A stretch of 64,000 nucleotides of DNA from an uncultured Eubacteriales bacterium (GCA_900544555.1 UQWD01000010.1:10661-74660), one strand, 5' to 3'. Shown: positions 19,034 through 28,710, numbered from the stretch's first letter. The notes: generated from the sequence alone by a model not told the origin. Program-made: numbers and translations.

Positions 19034-21559
19034 CTAGCTATGGCACCGGCATCGACAGGTATGATGCCTTGAGCCGCAGGGCGCGTAGTATAGCCTGAGC
19101 ACCCTTTCGCCTTCGCAAAGGTCGAGCCGCCACGGCTTTGCACAGGCAAACAGCCAGCAAGGGATACATTCGGCATGGTCGCGCGCGTTTACCTGATCGC
19201 ACGCATACGCATCGGTAACTTCTTTATCCGGAGCAATTTTTTGGCCCGTACAGTAGTTGAGGTATTCTACCGTATAGGAAACCGGGGCGTTGATAACCTC
19301 GGCGGAAGCGTTATCATATATATACCCGTCGCCTGTCTCGAGCACCGCATAGTTTTCAACCGTACCATCCGCGCAGGCCGCTTTGTGTATATAGATGAAT
19401 TCGCGATACCCGCCGGCAGGTACGGTAAAATCCACCGCCAGTATCATACGGTTTGAGCTGACCAGCGCCTCGCTGATGCTCCGCACGCCCTGCACATCGT
19501 AAAGCAGAGGGAAATAGGCGGCCTCATCGGTATAGTTCCGCACGATAACGCGATAATAGACATCTTTACAGCCCTGAACGGTTTGCGTTTTATAATCGAC
19601 GCCGTCCGGATCCACGCCAATATATTTTTCTATCGTAAAGCCAGTGTCGCACGCAACGACAGGCGTTTGGAAAAACAGCTCGCGCGGCGGATTATTATAT
19701 GTCAGCTCAGGCGTTGCGGCGTTAAGGTGATTAGGCTCTAAAAACGCAGTGAAAGATCTCATATCGATGTTTGTATGCAGATGCTCGCCGTGAGCCGCCC
19801 CTTTTCCCGTAATCCTGAACTGAATTCTTATATTGGTCCGGCTGTCAGGCGACGCGATGGGGAAGGGCGCTTCGCCAAGATATACCGAAACCGACCCGTT
19901 TTCAACATTGTCGTCGCTGACGTCCGGAAGCAGCGCGGGCTTATGATAAACGGTATAATCTGGGTCGTCGGGATCCGTTATATCCGGGGCGCTAAGCGAT
20001 TTGAGCCGGATACCGTCCTGCTCCCCAGTGATGCGGATTGAACCGGGTACATATTCAAACAGCGCCGTATTGATGGCGTCAGTAATTGAAACGCGCAGGC
20101 TTCCCGTTAAAACCAGTAAATATCGGGCCAGCCGCTCTAGTTCCTCAATGATGGGGTTTTCTGAGCTCTTTTCCGCGGCCTGGTGCAGATAGGATCCTGT
20201 TGAAGCGATGGTGCGCATGATATTCAAAACGTCGTCCTTAGTATAAGGACCCGGCTCCTGCGCTCCGATTTCTATGCCGAGCACGAAAACCGAGGCGTTG
20301 CCGTCCTCCGGATCCTTTATTTTACCAGCAGTTTCATATGCGCGCTCCAGCGCCAGAACAAGCTCTTGAGACGTGGCGGAGCGGTCGGAAATTTCGGTAA
20401 TCAGCGCCGGCAGGGTTTGCTGTAAATACAGAAAGTATTTCCACGGCTCGCCAGGAGCGTTCGGCGCAAAATCGCTGTCCACGCTTGCCGGGGCAGCATA
20501 AACGCCGGCGTATTCCGGGTTTATGGATCGGTTGGCCTGGCCGTCGGTTAACAAAATAACCGCGCGGCGCAATATATCGTCCGACTGGGTAAAGCCCGGC
20601 GTTTTCAACAGGGTATAAGCTGCTTTGAGGCCTGCCTCCGTATTGGTATCCTCGCCGTAGGGGACAGCCCAGATCATGTTATCTAAAATGGTGTTGTTTT
20701 CATAGCCGCCGTCATTCATGCTGTAAGGGAGCTGCGCGCTGCTCAGCGGCGTTCCGGCAGCCACGGCTTCGATAAAGTTGCCCGTATAGGCAGCAGGATC
20801 CGCCGCGTAAATCGTATCCAGATACCCTTTCAGGGCCATATCGGGTTTAGCGGTGCCGTCATCATTGTAGATGTCTGAATAACGGATTTTGTAATAATTG
20901 TAATAGTTGTACAGGCTTAATTCCGTGCTTGCGGCTATTGGAGCGGAAGCGTCCATATAGGCGGGAATATCGGTTGCGGAAACGTACGAGCCGTTTCGAT
21001 AGCCTAGAATCTGCCCGATAAGGTTACCGCTTGTCGTCGAGCGCCGCCAGGTGAAAAGCGTTCCCAAGTAATCATAGCTTAATCCTCCGGCGGGCAGCGC
21101 GACATAAGCGTCGCGAGCGAACGGCAAGACGGTGACGACCGTATCCCTGTTCTGCTCCCAGAGCATGTTGATGGTTCGGATTAACGCTCGCTTGGCAAGC
21201 GCCATTTTACGGCTGCCGCCTGACATCATGCTGGACGTTACGTCCAGGACGAATACCACGTCCAGCGAATGGGGCGGAAAATAGGTGAACGAGAGCGGAT
21301 TTGCCTCAATGTCAAGCGTTACTTGAGCGTCGCAGCCGCCTGTGGCGCCCTTTGATATGCGGAGCAGATCCTGAAAATAGGCCGTGCCGCCCGCGCCATT
21401 ATTCAGGCCCGCGTCATAAACCGCCGTTTCCTCAGAAGATATCCAATAGCTTTCTTCCAACGGATCTCCCGTTGAACGGATTATATCGTATCCGCCGGTA
21501 TCGGCGGGATTTTCTTTGCCAGGCCCCTGATGGGCACATGGGGTTTTTTCTATCGTCAT
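19034..21559 (-). CDS. von Willebrand factor A domain protein with repeat-type C-terminus
   Basis: An 841-residue protein. A vWA domain starts near residue 95 with VVFVLDVTSSMM, a variant metal-ion site (D-x-T-x-S rather than D-x-S-x-S); LLTDGQANRS later in the domain fits the fold. From about residue 640 a DUF11/CARDB-like beta domain and a MucBP-like segment (VSYTVEYLNYCTGQKI) follow, as in surface proteins. The end is Cys/His-rich (CRCRCHS). Oddly no signal peptide is seen with the start at 21559, which is chosen for its GGAGG; an earlier ATG at 21607 also gives none. It could be a spore-surface or phage-tail-like adhesin, or may leave the cell by another route. Confidence 0.65.
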   Translation of the reverse strand: MTIEKTPCAHQGPGKENPADTGGYDIIRSTGDPLEESYWISSEETAVYDAGLNNGAGGTAYFQDLLRISKGATGGCDAQVTLDIEANPLSFTYFPPHSLDVVFVLDVTSSMMSGGSRKMALAKRALIRTINMLWEQNRDTVVTVLPFARDAYVALPAGGLSYDYLGTLFTWRRSTTSGNLIGQILGYRNGSYVSATDIPAYMDASAPIAASTELSLYNYYNYYKIRYSDIYNDDGTAKPDMALKGYLDTIYAADPAAYTGNFIEAVAAGTPLSSAQLPYSMNDGGYENNTILDNMIWAVPYGEDTNTEAGLKAAYTLLKTPGFTQSDDILRRAVILLTDGQANRSINPEYAGVYAAPASVDSDFAPNAPGEPWKYFLYLQQTLPALITEISDRSATSQELVLALERAYETAGKIKDPEDGNASVFVLGIEIGAQEPGPYTKDDVLNIMRTIASTGSYLHQAAEKSSENPIIEELERLARYLLVLTGSLRVSITDAINTALFEYVPGSIRITGEQDGIRLKSLSAPDITDPDDPDYTVYHKPALLPDVSDDNVENGSVSVYLGEAPFPIASPDSRTNIRIQFRITGKGAAHGEHLHTNIDMRSFTAFLEPNHLNAATPELTYNNPPRELFFQTPVVACDTGFTIEKYIGVDPDGVDYKTQTVQGCKDVYYRVIVRNYTDEAAYFPLLYDVQGVRSISEALVSSNRMILAVDFTVPAGGYREFIYIHKAACADGTVENYAVLETGDGYIYDNASAEVINAPVSYTVEYLNYCTGQKIAPDKEVTDAYACDQVNARDHAECIPCWLFACAKPWRLDLCEGERVLRLYYAPCGSRHHTCRCRCHS

Positions 21560-22061
21560 ATTTGCATCCTCCAGTCCATTACAGTATATGCGGGCGCAAA
21601 TATTCACGTGTAATTTGTTGAACGGGATAGTTCGCTAAATCGCGGAACTGAGTGAACGGCGGGCTTTCCAATGGATTAAACATTGCATCCCATTCTCGGG
21701 AATTAATATTGTTACGATGAATATATCTTAACACAGAGCCCGGAACCGATTATGCGGGGCGTTTTAAAAATGCTCAGTTAAGCAATCGTTGTGTTGGCAA
21801 AATAGTGACGCGGCCGAGTATCTGCGCAAAAAAACGCATAGCCCGCTTTGTTATGAGACGCGTACGGCAACAGTTTGTCAAGAACAGGCGCGGTATAAAA
21901 ATGAATTACGTAAACTTAAATCAAGCCGTCCGAAACAATGAAATTCACAGGAACGGAAGAGACGGCTTATTGATTGTGATTATAGACGCGATATGCACGC
22001 GCGGCCGCTTCCGGCCCGGCAGGTCGGAGGCTGGGCTTTGACGAGCGTGCGTTTTTAGAGT
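21560..22061. other. Intergenic region without recognised gene
   Basis: About 500 bases upstream of the vWA gene and downstream of the next minus-strand gene. A 78-codon frame on the plus strand (21805-22041) is basic, lacks a ribosome-binding site and resembles no family; it is not taken as a gene. Confidence 0.35.
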
Positions 22062-23222
22062 TTAACGCGCAATAAACCCTTTGGCAAGAACATATAGCTT
22101 GGGTTCCAAACCGAAACGGCGGCAGAACTCTTCCACCTCCATAGCGGCTTTTTTCCTGCCCGCCTCTGCGATATTGGCCTTTTGCGACCGAATTAAGAGG
22201 TTTTTAGGCGTATGGCATAAATCGACGAACTCCATAATTTGCGTTTTATATCCGCAGGCGTGCAGTATTTGGCCTCGGATCGCATCGGTTATTAAAGCGG
22301 ATGCCCTTTCGTGTATAACGCCGTATTCACCGAATATGGGCATATCCGTAAACGATATCTGCTTAGCGGCCTCATGATGGCAGCACGGCGCGGAAAGGAT
22401 GAATTTAGCCCCCCATCGAATGGCGTTAAAAAGCGCGTAATCCGTCGCCGTGTCGCATGCGTGCAGGGATATGACCATATCAACCGGTTGTGATTCGCGC
22501 TCAAAGTCCGCAATGTCGCCGCATACAAACCGCAGGCCTTCATATTGGTATTTAGCGGAAAGGCGGTTGCAATAATCTATCACATCCTGCTTAAGATCAA
22601 CCCCGGTCATGTTCACGGAGATATTCCGGATTTGTGTAAGATAATAGTATACGATAAACGTTAAATACGATTTTCCGCACCCGAAATCTACAATATTGAG
22701 GGCGGATATAGCCTGTTCGCGAATAAGATCGTCAATTATTTCCAGGAACCGGTTTATTTGGCGGAACTTATCATACATGGACTGTACTACGCGGCCCTGC
22801 GGCGTAATAACGCCCATATCCACGAGCGGGGGCGCCACGCTGCCCTCTTTAAGTATAGAGCTTTTCTCCCGGTTATGCCCTTCTATCCTAGCCGGGGCAT
22901 GCGCGCAAGCTTTTTTTTGTATGAGAAGCTTGTTTTTCTTTGTGATTCTTATCGCATATTCGTAAGAATCATCCCACGCGTTAAGCTGAGAATAGTCTTT
23001 AAGCGCTGCTAGTATAAATTCGGCTGCTCGTTCCCTGCCAATGGTTTGGTGATAGGCCTTATCGCTTGAGAGCTGTTCGCATAAATATCCTTTATCATAC
23101 AACGACAAGGTGATTTTTCGATATTCAGCCCGAACGGAGGGGTTGCTGATGACGATTTTATAAGCCTCATTCGCTAAAAGCTCGCTGATTAGCTCGCTCC
23201 CCGATTTGGTGATACCGTTCAT
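22062..23222 (-). CDS. Class I methyltransferase of the GSTCD/METTL25-like group
   Basis: A 386-residue protein whose C-terminal two thirds is a SAM-dependent methyltransferase: motif I NIVDFGCGKSYLTF (about residues 177-190), the strand-2 acid in MTGVDLK, and the typical SLHACDTATDYAL and APCCHHE stretches of the Methyltransf_25/32 group. The N-terminal 150 residues are helical and may bind RNA or protein. The substrate is unknown. GAGGTAATA precedes the start. It stands alone. Confidence 0.75.
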   Translation of the reverse strand: MNGITKSGSELISELLANEAYKIVISNPSVRAEYRKITLSLYDKGYLCEQLSSDKAYHQTIGRERAAEFILAALKDYSQLNAWDDSYEYAIRITKKNKLLIQKKACAHAPARIEGHNREKSSILKEGSVAPPLVDMGVITPQGRVVQSMYDKFRQINRFLEIIDDLIREQAISALNIVDFGCGKSYLTFIVYYYLTQIRNISVNMTGVDLKQDVIDYCNRLSAKYQYEGLRFVCGDIADFERESQPVDMVISLHACDTATDYALFNAIRWGAKFILSAPCCHHEAAKQISFTDMPIFGEYGVIHERASALITDAIRGQILHACGYKTQIMEFVDLCHTPKNLLIRSQKANIAEAGRKKAAMEVEEFCRRFGLEPKLYVLAKGFIAR

Positions 23223-23402
23223 GTATTATTACCTCTTTTGTTGAATTAGTTATTGCCCGTTTATCACAGGCCAAGGCACGCGAAACCCAGCGCCGGAACG
23301 CTTTCGCTCATATTGGGAGCCGCCGGCCTCTGAACTTAAAGAGCCGAGCGGGCGAGCGTTACAACGCATTCAGATTACAGCGAAACATAAACGGCCGGCA
23401 CG

Positions 23403-23828
23403 CTAAATGCCCGCGGCGATGCCCGGGCTGTCCTCAACTCCGACAATATAACGCATAATGCTCCGCCTGGTTACAATGCCGATGAACATATCCCTGTCGT
23501 CGATTACGGGTACGAAATTCTGGTTCATGGACGTGGTGAGAAGATCCTCCATATTGGTATCGATCCGTATAGGCTTGTTATCCATATGGCGGTGTATATC
23601 GCTGATAAGCTGATGCTCCGCAGCGCGGATGTTCAGGCTGTGATCGTTTTTTATGTACCAAAGCAGATCACCCTCTGTAATGGTACCTACATAGCGGCCT
23701 TCCCGGTCGATGACGGGAATCGAGCTATAACGGTGCACCTCCATTTTTTCAAGGGCTTGCCTTAAAGTATAGTCGTTATACAAATAGGCCACGTCCGCCT
23801 TTGAGGTTAAAAAATACAATATATTCAT
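23403..23828 (-). CDS. CBS-domain pair protein
   Basis: A 141-residue protein made of two CBS motifs (about residues 5-60 and 75-130), a module that binds adenine nucleotides and senses energy state. Typical sequences are SSIPVIDREGRYVGTITEGD and NFVPVIDDRDMFIGIVTRRS. There is no attached catalytic domain, so it probably acts by contact with another protein. It follows larC by 24 bases on the same strand and is likely co-transcribed with larB-larC. Confidence 0.8.
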   Translation of the reverse strand: MNILYFLTSKADVAYLYNDYTLRQALEKMEVHRYSSIPVIDREGRYVGTITEGDLLWYIKNDHSLNIRAAEHQLISDIHRHMDNKPIRIDTNMEDLLTTSMNQNFVPVIDDRDMFIGIVTRRSIMRYIVGVEDSPGIAAGI

Positions 23829-23852
23829 TAGGATTTACGCCTCCGAATTTTT

Positions 23853-25211
23853 TTAAATAGCGCCGGGCGCGACAGCGCTGCGCGTATCCAGAGCGTAACG
23901 CTCCATTACCGCGTCGTAAACCGCTTTGAACGGCGCATGCGCGCGCGCAGCCGCCTCTGATACAAAACGGTATTCCGGCTTCGCCTTTATTATACCGTAT
24001 CCTTCGGAGATTTTCACCGGAATTATTCCGTACGCGGTGTGAACATTTTCAAAACGCGATGTGAGCGTGGCCCTTTCGCGGCAATGGCGCCTCAGGCCGG
24101 TGGCAGAGGTGTTTTGTAATAGCCACAATGAAATCCGTTCCGTATCCTTGGGTTGAAGCAGGCAGGTGAGCATAAAAGCCGGCCGGCCCCGCTTCATTTG
24201 TATGGGCGTGACAAAAGCGTCCAGCACGCCGAACTCCAGCAGCTGTTCAAGGCAAAAGCCAACGGCTTCAGGAGTCATATCGTCCAGATTGCAGGTTATT
24301 TCCGTTATTTGGTTAACGGGAGACAGGGCGGATTCCCCCAAAAACGCCCGCAGGCAGTTGGCATTATCGTACAGCTTGGTCCCCGTGCCGCAGCCTATTG
24401 CGGCGACGGTCATCGGGGGCATGGGGCCGAAGGAATGAACGAAGTGCCGAAGAAGGGCGGCTCCAGTGGGCGTGCAAAGCTCGCCAAGCACGTTACCGCC
24501 GTATATGGGTACACCCCTTAATATGCTCGCCGTCGCAGGCGCCGGTACGGGTAGCGAACCGTGCGAGCAGCGCACATAGCCCGAGCCCACATGAATGGGC
24601 GAGCAAACGACGCTTTCAGGGCTGAGCGATTCCATCAGCAAACACGCCGCTAAAATATCGGCAACTGCGTCTAAGTCGCCCACCTCGCAAAAATGCACCT
24701 GTTCTACCGCGCATCCATGCGCCTCCGCCTCCGCGTTCGCGATCAGCCGGTAAACGGCGTTCGCATCCGCTTTTACCCTGTCCGAAACGGGAAGCGAATC
24801 GATAAGCGTGCGAATGTCGCCGACCGTGCGGCCGCCATGCGTATGCGGTACGCCGCTGTGCGTATGGGCGTGTTCATGTGTTTGACAGTGGCTATGCGAA
24901 TGCTCGTGGCTGTGCGCATGCTCATGGCTATGCGAACGCTCATGGGTTAAGTGTGGGCCCTCGCTTTCATCAGGGCGTACGCGGCTAAAATCATCCAGGC
25001 TCTGCTCCTGTGCGCCGTTGACGAGCACGCGTAAATGCGATCCTCTTACGCCGTGCCTTAAATCCACGGAATACTCCATCCTTACTCCGGGCAGGCCCAA
25101 ACTATTAAAGCGATCCGCCCACGCCTCAGGCTCTGGCAATAAGTCCAAAAGGGCTGCGCTGAACATATCCCCGGCCGCGCCCATTCCACATTGCAGATAA
25201 AGCGTTTTCAT
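23853..25211 (-). CDS. larC: Nickel-insertion protein of NPN cofactor synthesis
   Basis: LarC is a CTP-dependent cyclometallase that puts nickel into the pincer cofactor of lactate racemase and related enzymes. The 452 residues begin LYLQCGMGAAGDM, typical of the family, and contain a strongly His-rich insert at about residues 92-128 (many SHEH/THEH units) that should bind nickel. In some lactobacilli larC is split by a programmed frameshift; here it is one continuous frame. GGAGGAAAAAATA precedes the ATG. It follows larB by 29 bases. LarE and LarA are not in the window. Confidence 0.9.
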   Translation of the reverse strand: MKTLYLQCGMGAAGDMFSAALLDLLPEPEAWADRFNSLGLPGVRMEYSVDLRHGVRGSHLRVLVNGAQEQSLDDFSRVRPDESEGPHLTHERSHSHEHAHSHEHSHSHCQTHEHAHTHSGVPHTHGGRTVGDIRTLIDSLPVSDRVKADANAVYRLIANAEAEAHGCAVEQVHFCEVGDLDAVADILAACLLMESLSPESVVCSPIHVGSGYVRCSHGSLPVPAPATASILRGVPIYGGNVLGELCTPTGAALLRHFVHSFGPMPPMTVAAIGCGTGTKLYDNANCLRAFLGESALSPVNQITEITCNLDDMTPEAVGFCLEQLLEFGVLDAFVTPIQMKRGRPAFMLTCLLQPKDTERISLWLLQNTSATGLRRHCRERATLTSRFENVHTAYGIIPVKISEGYGIIKAKPEYRFVSEAAARAHAPFKAVYDAVMERYALDTRSAVAPGAI

Positions 25212-25240
25212 TATTTTTTCCTCCTATAACGTTGATGGAT

Positions 25241-25993
25241 TCATTCCGATTTCATTTGATTTATCATGCTTGCCAGATACCCCGCGCCGAAGCCGTTATC
25301 GATATTGACAACACTAACGCCGCTTGCGCAGGAATTGAGCATGGACAGCAGCGCGGCCAACCCCCCGAAGGACGCGCCGTAGCCCACGCTTGTAGGCACG
25401 GCGATCACCGGACAGGACACGAGGCCGCCAATAACGCTGGCCAGCGCGCCCTCCATTCCCGCGGCGCATATAACAACGCGCGCGCTGGTAAGCGTATCGA
25501 TATGCTTAAGCAGCCTGTGCAGCCCTGAGACGCCGACGTCGTACAGGCGGGTTACTCGGCTTCCGAGCGTCTGAGCGGTAACGGCCGCCTCCTCACAAAC
25601 GGGGATATCGCTTGTCCCTCCCGACGCAATTACTATAGAGCCTGAAACCGCGGCGGGCGGGTGGCCTAAAACGCCCATACGCGCCTTCGGATAATAGGTG
25701 AAATCCTTCCTGGGCTCCAATAGCTTAACCGTATCGTTTGAAATACGCGTGATCATCACGGCGCGCGCGCCGCCGTTTAGCAGCGCGTTCGCGATGCCAA
25801 GCGCCTGCTCGGGTTCTTTACCCGCGCCGTAAATAACCTCAGCGGCTCCCTGCCGCACCGCGCGGTGATGATCAACCTTGGCGTATCCGAGATCTTCAAA
25901 CGGCTGGGTCTGCAAGCTTAACAGGGCCTGCTGAGCGGTCAGCTGCCCGCTCTCAATCTTTTCAAGCAAAAGGAGCATGGCGCGCTTATCCAT
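25241..25993 (-). CDS. larB: Nicotinic acid adenine dinucleotide carboxylase/hydrolase of NPN synthesis
   Basis: LarB carries out the first step of nickel-pincer nucleotide synthesis, carboxylating the pyridinium ring of NaAD and releasing AMP. The 250 residues show the leader DLGYAKVDHHRAVRQG, which is characteristic of LarB, and a PurE/AIR-carboxylase-like core (IASGGTSDIPVCEEAA; AAGMEGALASVIGGL). AGGATGAA lies just before the start. It is the first gene of larB-larC-CBS. Confidence 0.9.
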   Translation of the reverse strand: MDKRAMLLLLEKIESGQLTAQQALLSLQTQPFEDLGYAKVDHHRAVRQGAAEVIYGAGKEPEQALGIANALLNGGARAVMITRISNDTVKLLEPRKDFTYYPKARMGVLGHPPAAVSGSIVIASGGTSDIPVCEEAAVTAQTLGSRVTRLYDVGVSGLHRLLKHIDTLTSARVVICAAGMEGALASVIGGLVSCPVIAVPTSVGYGASFGGLAALLSMLNSCASGVSVVNIDNGFGAGYLASMINQMKSE

Positions 25994-26205
25994 TTCATCC
26001 TACCTCGCCTTCATGTGGTACCATAATCATGAAATCTATTATCCAACATTTTAAACGGATGCACAACCCGCTTAAAATTCGGGATAACAGACTAATTTAG
26101 TTGACATGGATATTATCATACATTACATTTAAAGATATTGCTGTTCATTTGATATAAAAATATTATTATAAATGACAAGCGGCTATTTAAAAGGGGTGAG
26201 ATGAA

Positions 26206-26961
26206 TTGAGGATGGCGGTACATATACAACTTAATACGACTGAGCTGCCTTTGGATAATCGAAGAACGGTCCTCAGCCTGTTTAAGCATGGCCTGGAACT
26301 TTACGGCGGGCCTTATATGATCGCGCAGTATTATGACAGGCCGAGGCCGAAGCCATACGCATGGGGCCTTTATTTACCGGGAGCAAAGTTTTTGGGCAGC
26401 ATACAAATTAAAGATCCGTTTATGCGCCTGATATTTTCTACGGATGACTTGAAGGTTTTTTGCGACTTTTACAATGCGCTCAACATGCTTAGAGGCAGGG
26501 AAGTGAAAATTTCTGGAATCGGTATGATGGTCAGTAATATTACCATGATGGAGGAAAACGTGGTTTTAAGCGGCGATACATGGATTAAAATGCTCTCGCC
26601 GCTTGTGGTGAGAGAGCACGACAGGGAAGCCAACCGGGATAAATACTATACGGTGGACGATTTGGGGTTTGAACACCAGTTGATTCGATCCGTCGAAACG
26701 CAGCTTTATGCGCTTGGCAAAAACCCCGCGTGGATTCAAACGCTTCATGTTTTGGATACATCGCAGGCGAAAAGGGCGATGGTTACGCATTATGACAGGT
26801 ACGTTCCAGCGACGGTAGGCAGGCTGCGAATATCCGGCTCGATGGAGCTTATTAAGCTGCTTCAAAAAATCGGTATGGGCGCGCAACGCTCGGCGGGTTT
26901 CGGCCTGTTTGATGCGGAAAGGCCGGGCGGAAGTTACTTTAACCCTACGGACATACGGTAA
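26206..26961 (+). CDS. cas6: Cas6-type CRISPR RNA endoribonuclease, without neighbouring cas genes
   Basis: A 251-residue RAMP protein. The C-terminal glycine-rich loop GMGAQRSAGFGLFD is the hallmark of Cas6, which cuts CRISPR transcripts within each repeat. A candidate catalytic histidine lies in the N-terminal 40 residues (FKHGLELYGG). The TTG at 26206 has AAGGGGTG at proper spacing; an ATG two codons later is the alternative. No other cas gene and no array lie within several kb. The CRISPR arrays at 52.6 and 53.2 kb are of type I-C form, which normally use Cas5 rather than Cas6, so they are probably not its substrate. Confidence 0.75.
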   Translation: MRMAVHIQLNTTELPLDNRRTVLSLFKHGLELYGGPYMIAQYYDRPRPKPYAWGLYLPGAKFLGSIQIKDPFMRLIFSTDDLKVFCDFYNALNMLRGREVKISGIGMMVSNITMMEENVVLSGDTWIKMLSPLVVREHDREANRDKYYTVDDLGFEHQLIRSVETQLYALGKNPAWIQTLHVLDTSQAKRAMVTHYDRYVPATVGRLRISGSMELIKLLQKIGMGAQRSAGFGLFDAERPGGSYFNPTDIR

Positions 26962-27304
26962 GCTCATTTCAAGCGTCCGCGCGTTAAAAAGCACGGACGC
27001 GAGCTGAGATGAACAGGCGCGCCGCGTTTTTCAAATAGAATACCAGCTTACGGAAGTCAGCTTTTGCGCTAAGCTTTTCGCTTCAGGCTTCATAACGCTG
27101 ATGCAAGAAGGGATAGTGCACCCCGAACTGCTATGGTAATTTACGCGCGATCCATTTAAGGCCGCACGGCGGAAGAATTATCTATGGTTGATTGAATTAT
27201 ATGATATATAAGCAATGAGTTCCGAAAAGCTACTGCAATCTATAATTATCTCTCATAAGTTTCAAATTTCCTTTATTCGCTCTAAATAGTTCCTAAAAAG
27301 CATA
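26962..27304. other. Intergenic region without recognised gene
   Basis: About 340 bases between cas6 and the zinc operon promoter. A 7-bp hairpin (GCGTCCG with CGGACGC, near 26975-26999) follows cas6 but has no T run. Nothing else was recognised. Confidence 0.4.
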
Positions 27305-27365
27305 TTGCATATTGAAATTGGATAAACTATACTATGAAAATGAATTTGAAATTCAAATTCATTTT
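27305..27365 (+). promoter_or_regulatory. Promoter and Zur/Fur-type operator of the zinc-uptake operon
   Basis: TTGCAT (27305-27310) and TATACT (27328-27333) are 17 bases apart. Directly after the -10 box lies a perfect 29-base palindrome (27337-27365): a 14-base arm AAAATGAATTTGAA, one central A, and the exact reverse complement. Position and AT-rich dyad fit a Fur-family operator that would block transcription when metal is bound. It ends 11 bases before the regulator gene, so self-regulation is inferred. Confidence 0.8.
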
Positions 27366-27376
27366 ATAGGAGGAGA

Positions 27377-27787
27377 ATGATGAGAGGCAGCTATCAAACG
27401 CGCCAGCGCGCTGCTATCGACGCTTGCATGCGGGCGCATAAGGGCGAGCACATGACTGTCGACGGTTGGATGCAAGCGCTTATGAACCATGGGGTTACGG
27501 TTGGCCGAAGCACGGTTTACCGTTATTTGGAGCTCATGCGTGAAAAGGGCAAGGTGAAGCAATTCGCGGCGGGAGACGGTAGCGCTTGCTTTGCTTATGT
27601 CGAGGATGAGATAAGCCGTGGCGTTCAGCATGTTATGTGTACGGGATGCGGCAGGGTTGAGCATGTGGACTGCGGGGCAATGGATATGCTGATGGAGCAT
27701 ATGGCCCAAAACCACGGGTTTGCCGTAGACAAATCCCGCACGGTATTGTACGGAAGGTGCAGCCGATGCTCGGAGGAAGAGAAATGA
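27377..27787 (+). CDS. Fur-family metalloregulator, probably Zur
   Basis: A 136-residue repressor with an N-terminal winged helix (VTVGRSTVYRYLELMREKGKV is the recognition region) and a C-terminal metal-binding half. Two CxxC pairs (CTGCG at about residue 94, CSRC near the end) form the structural zinc site. Operon position with znuABC argues for a zinc-sensing Zur rather than iron-sensing Fur. GGAGG lies just before the start, and its stop overlaps znuA by four bases. Confidence 0.85.
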   Translation: MMRGSYQTRQRAAIDACMRAHKGEHMTVDGWMQALMNHGVTVGRSTVYRYLELMREKGKVKQFAAGDGSACFAYVEDEISRGVQHVMCTGCGRVEHVDCGAMDMLMEHMAQNHGFAVDKSRTVLYGRCSRCSEEEK

Positions 27788-28710
27788 AGATAAAACATAG
27801 CATCACGGCCATTTTTCTGATTATTGTATGCTGTATGGCCGGCTGTTCATATGGAGGAAACGAGCCCGGCAGCGGAAAAATACAAATTGTGGCCACGCTC
27901 TTCCCACAATACGATTTTGCAAGGCAGATTGCGGGAAACCGGGCGGAGGTCGCGCTTTTACTTCCACCCGGGATGGAAAGCCATTCCTATGAAATTTCTC
28001 CGGCGGACGTTATTAAAATTGAACAATCCGATCTTTTTATCTATACGGGCGAATACATGGAGAACTGGGCACAGCGCGTTATTTCCGGCCTTGAGGGAAA
28101 TACGCGGGTGGTGGACGTTTCAAAGGGTATAACGCTTGACGAAACGAACCATGAGGAAACGGGAAGCTCGCTTCATATGCATCATTATGACCCGCATATA
28201 TGGACCGACCCTACGATGGCGATGATCATGGTTCGGAACATCACGGACGCGTTGTGTCAGGAGGATCCGGAGAACGGCGCCTTTTACCGCGAGAACGCAA
28301 ACGATTATATTGAAAGGCTCCATGAGCTGGATAGGGATATTCTTTCCGCCGTAGAGGAAGGCAGCCGAAAAACGATTTATTTCGGCGGCCGCTACGCCAT
28401 GCATTATTTCAGCAAACGATACGGGCTGACATGCGTGAGCGCTTACGACTCGTGCTCCGCTCAAACCGAACCTTCGGCTAAAGCGGTTGCTGAAATTATT
28501 GACTCAATGAAGGAGGACGGGGCGGGGGTTATCTACTATGAAGAATTAACCGACCCCAAGGTGGCGCGTTCCATCGCCGCGGATACCGGAGCGAAGATTT
28601 TGCTTTTGCATTCATGCCATAACGTATCTAAGGATGAGTTCAACTCGGGCGCTACTTACCTTTCTTTGATGCGGCAGAACCTGGATAGATTGAGGGAGGG
28701 CTTGAAATGA
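27784..28710 (+). CDS. znuA: Zinc ABC transporter substrate-binding lipoprotein
   Basis: Binds zinc outside the cell and hands it to ZnuBC. The 308-residue protein has a lipoprotein signal peptide ending in the lipobox CMAGC, so the cysteine is lipidated and membrane-anchored. Metal ligands are seen in HSYEISPAD (first His) and in the His-rich LHMHHYDPHIWTDP region typical of zinc-binding members, with later ligands near the C-terminus. The start at 27784 overlaps the regulator stop (ATGA) and has GGAGG inside that gene. Overlaps znuC by four bases. Confidence 0.88.
   Translation: MKIKHSITAIFLIIVCCMAGCSYGGNEPGSGKIQIVATLFPQYDFARQIAGNRAEVALLLPPGMESHSYEISPADVIKIEQSDLFIYTGEYMENWAQRVISGLEGNTRVVDVSKGITLDETNHEETGSSLHMHHYDPHIWTDPTMAMIMVRNITDALCQEDPENGAFYRENANDYIERLHELDRDILSAVEEGSRKTIYFGGRYAMHYFSKRYGLTCVSAYDSCSAQTEPSAKAVAEIIDSMKEDGAGVIYYEELTDPKVARSIAADTGAKILLLHSCHNVSKDEFNSGATYLSLMRQNLDRLREGLK

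Noticed and set aside
21805..22041. 78-codon basic frame on the plus strand
   Set aside because: No start signal, no conserved look; probably random.
26974..26999. Terminator after cas6
   Set aside because: A hairpin is present but no T run follows it on either strand.
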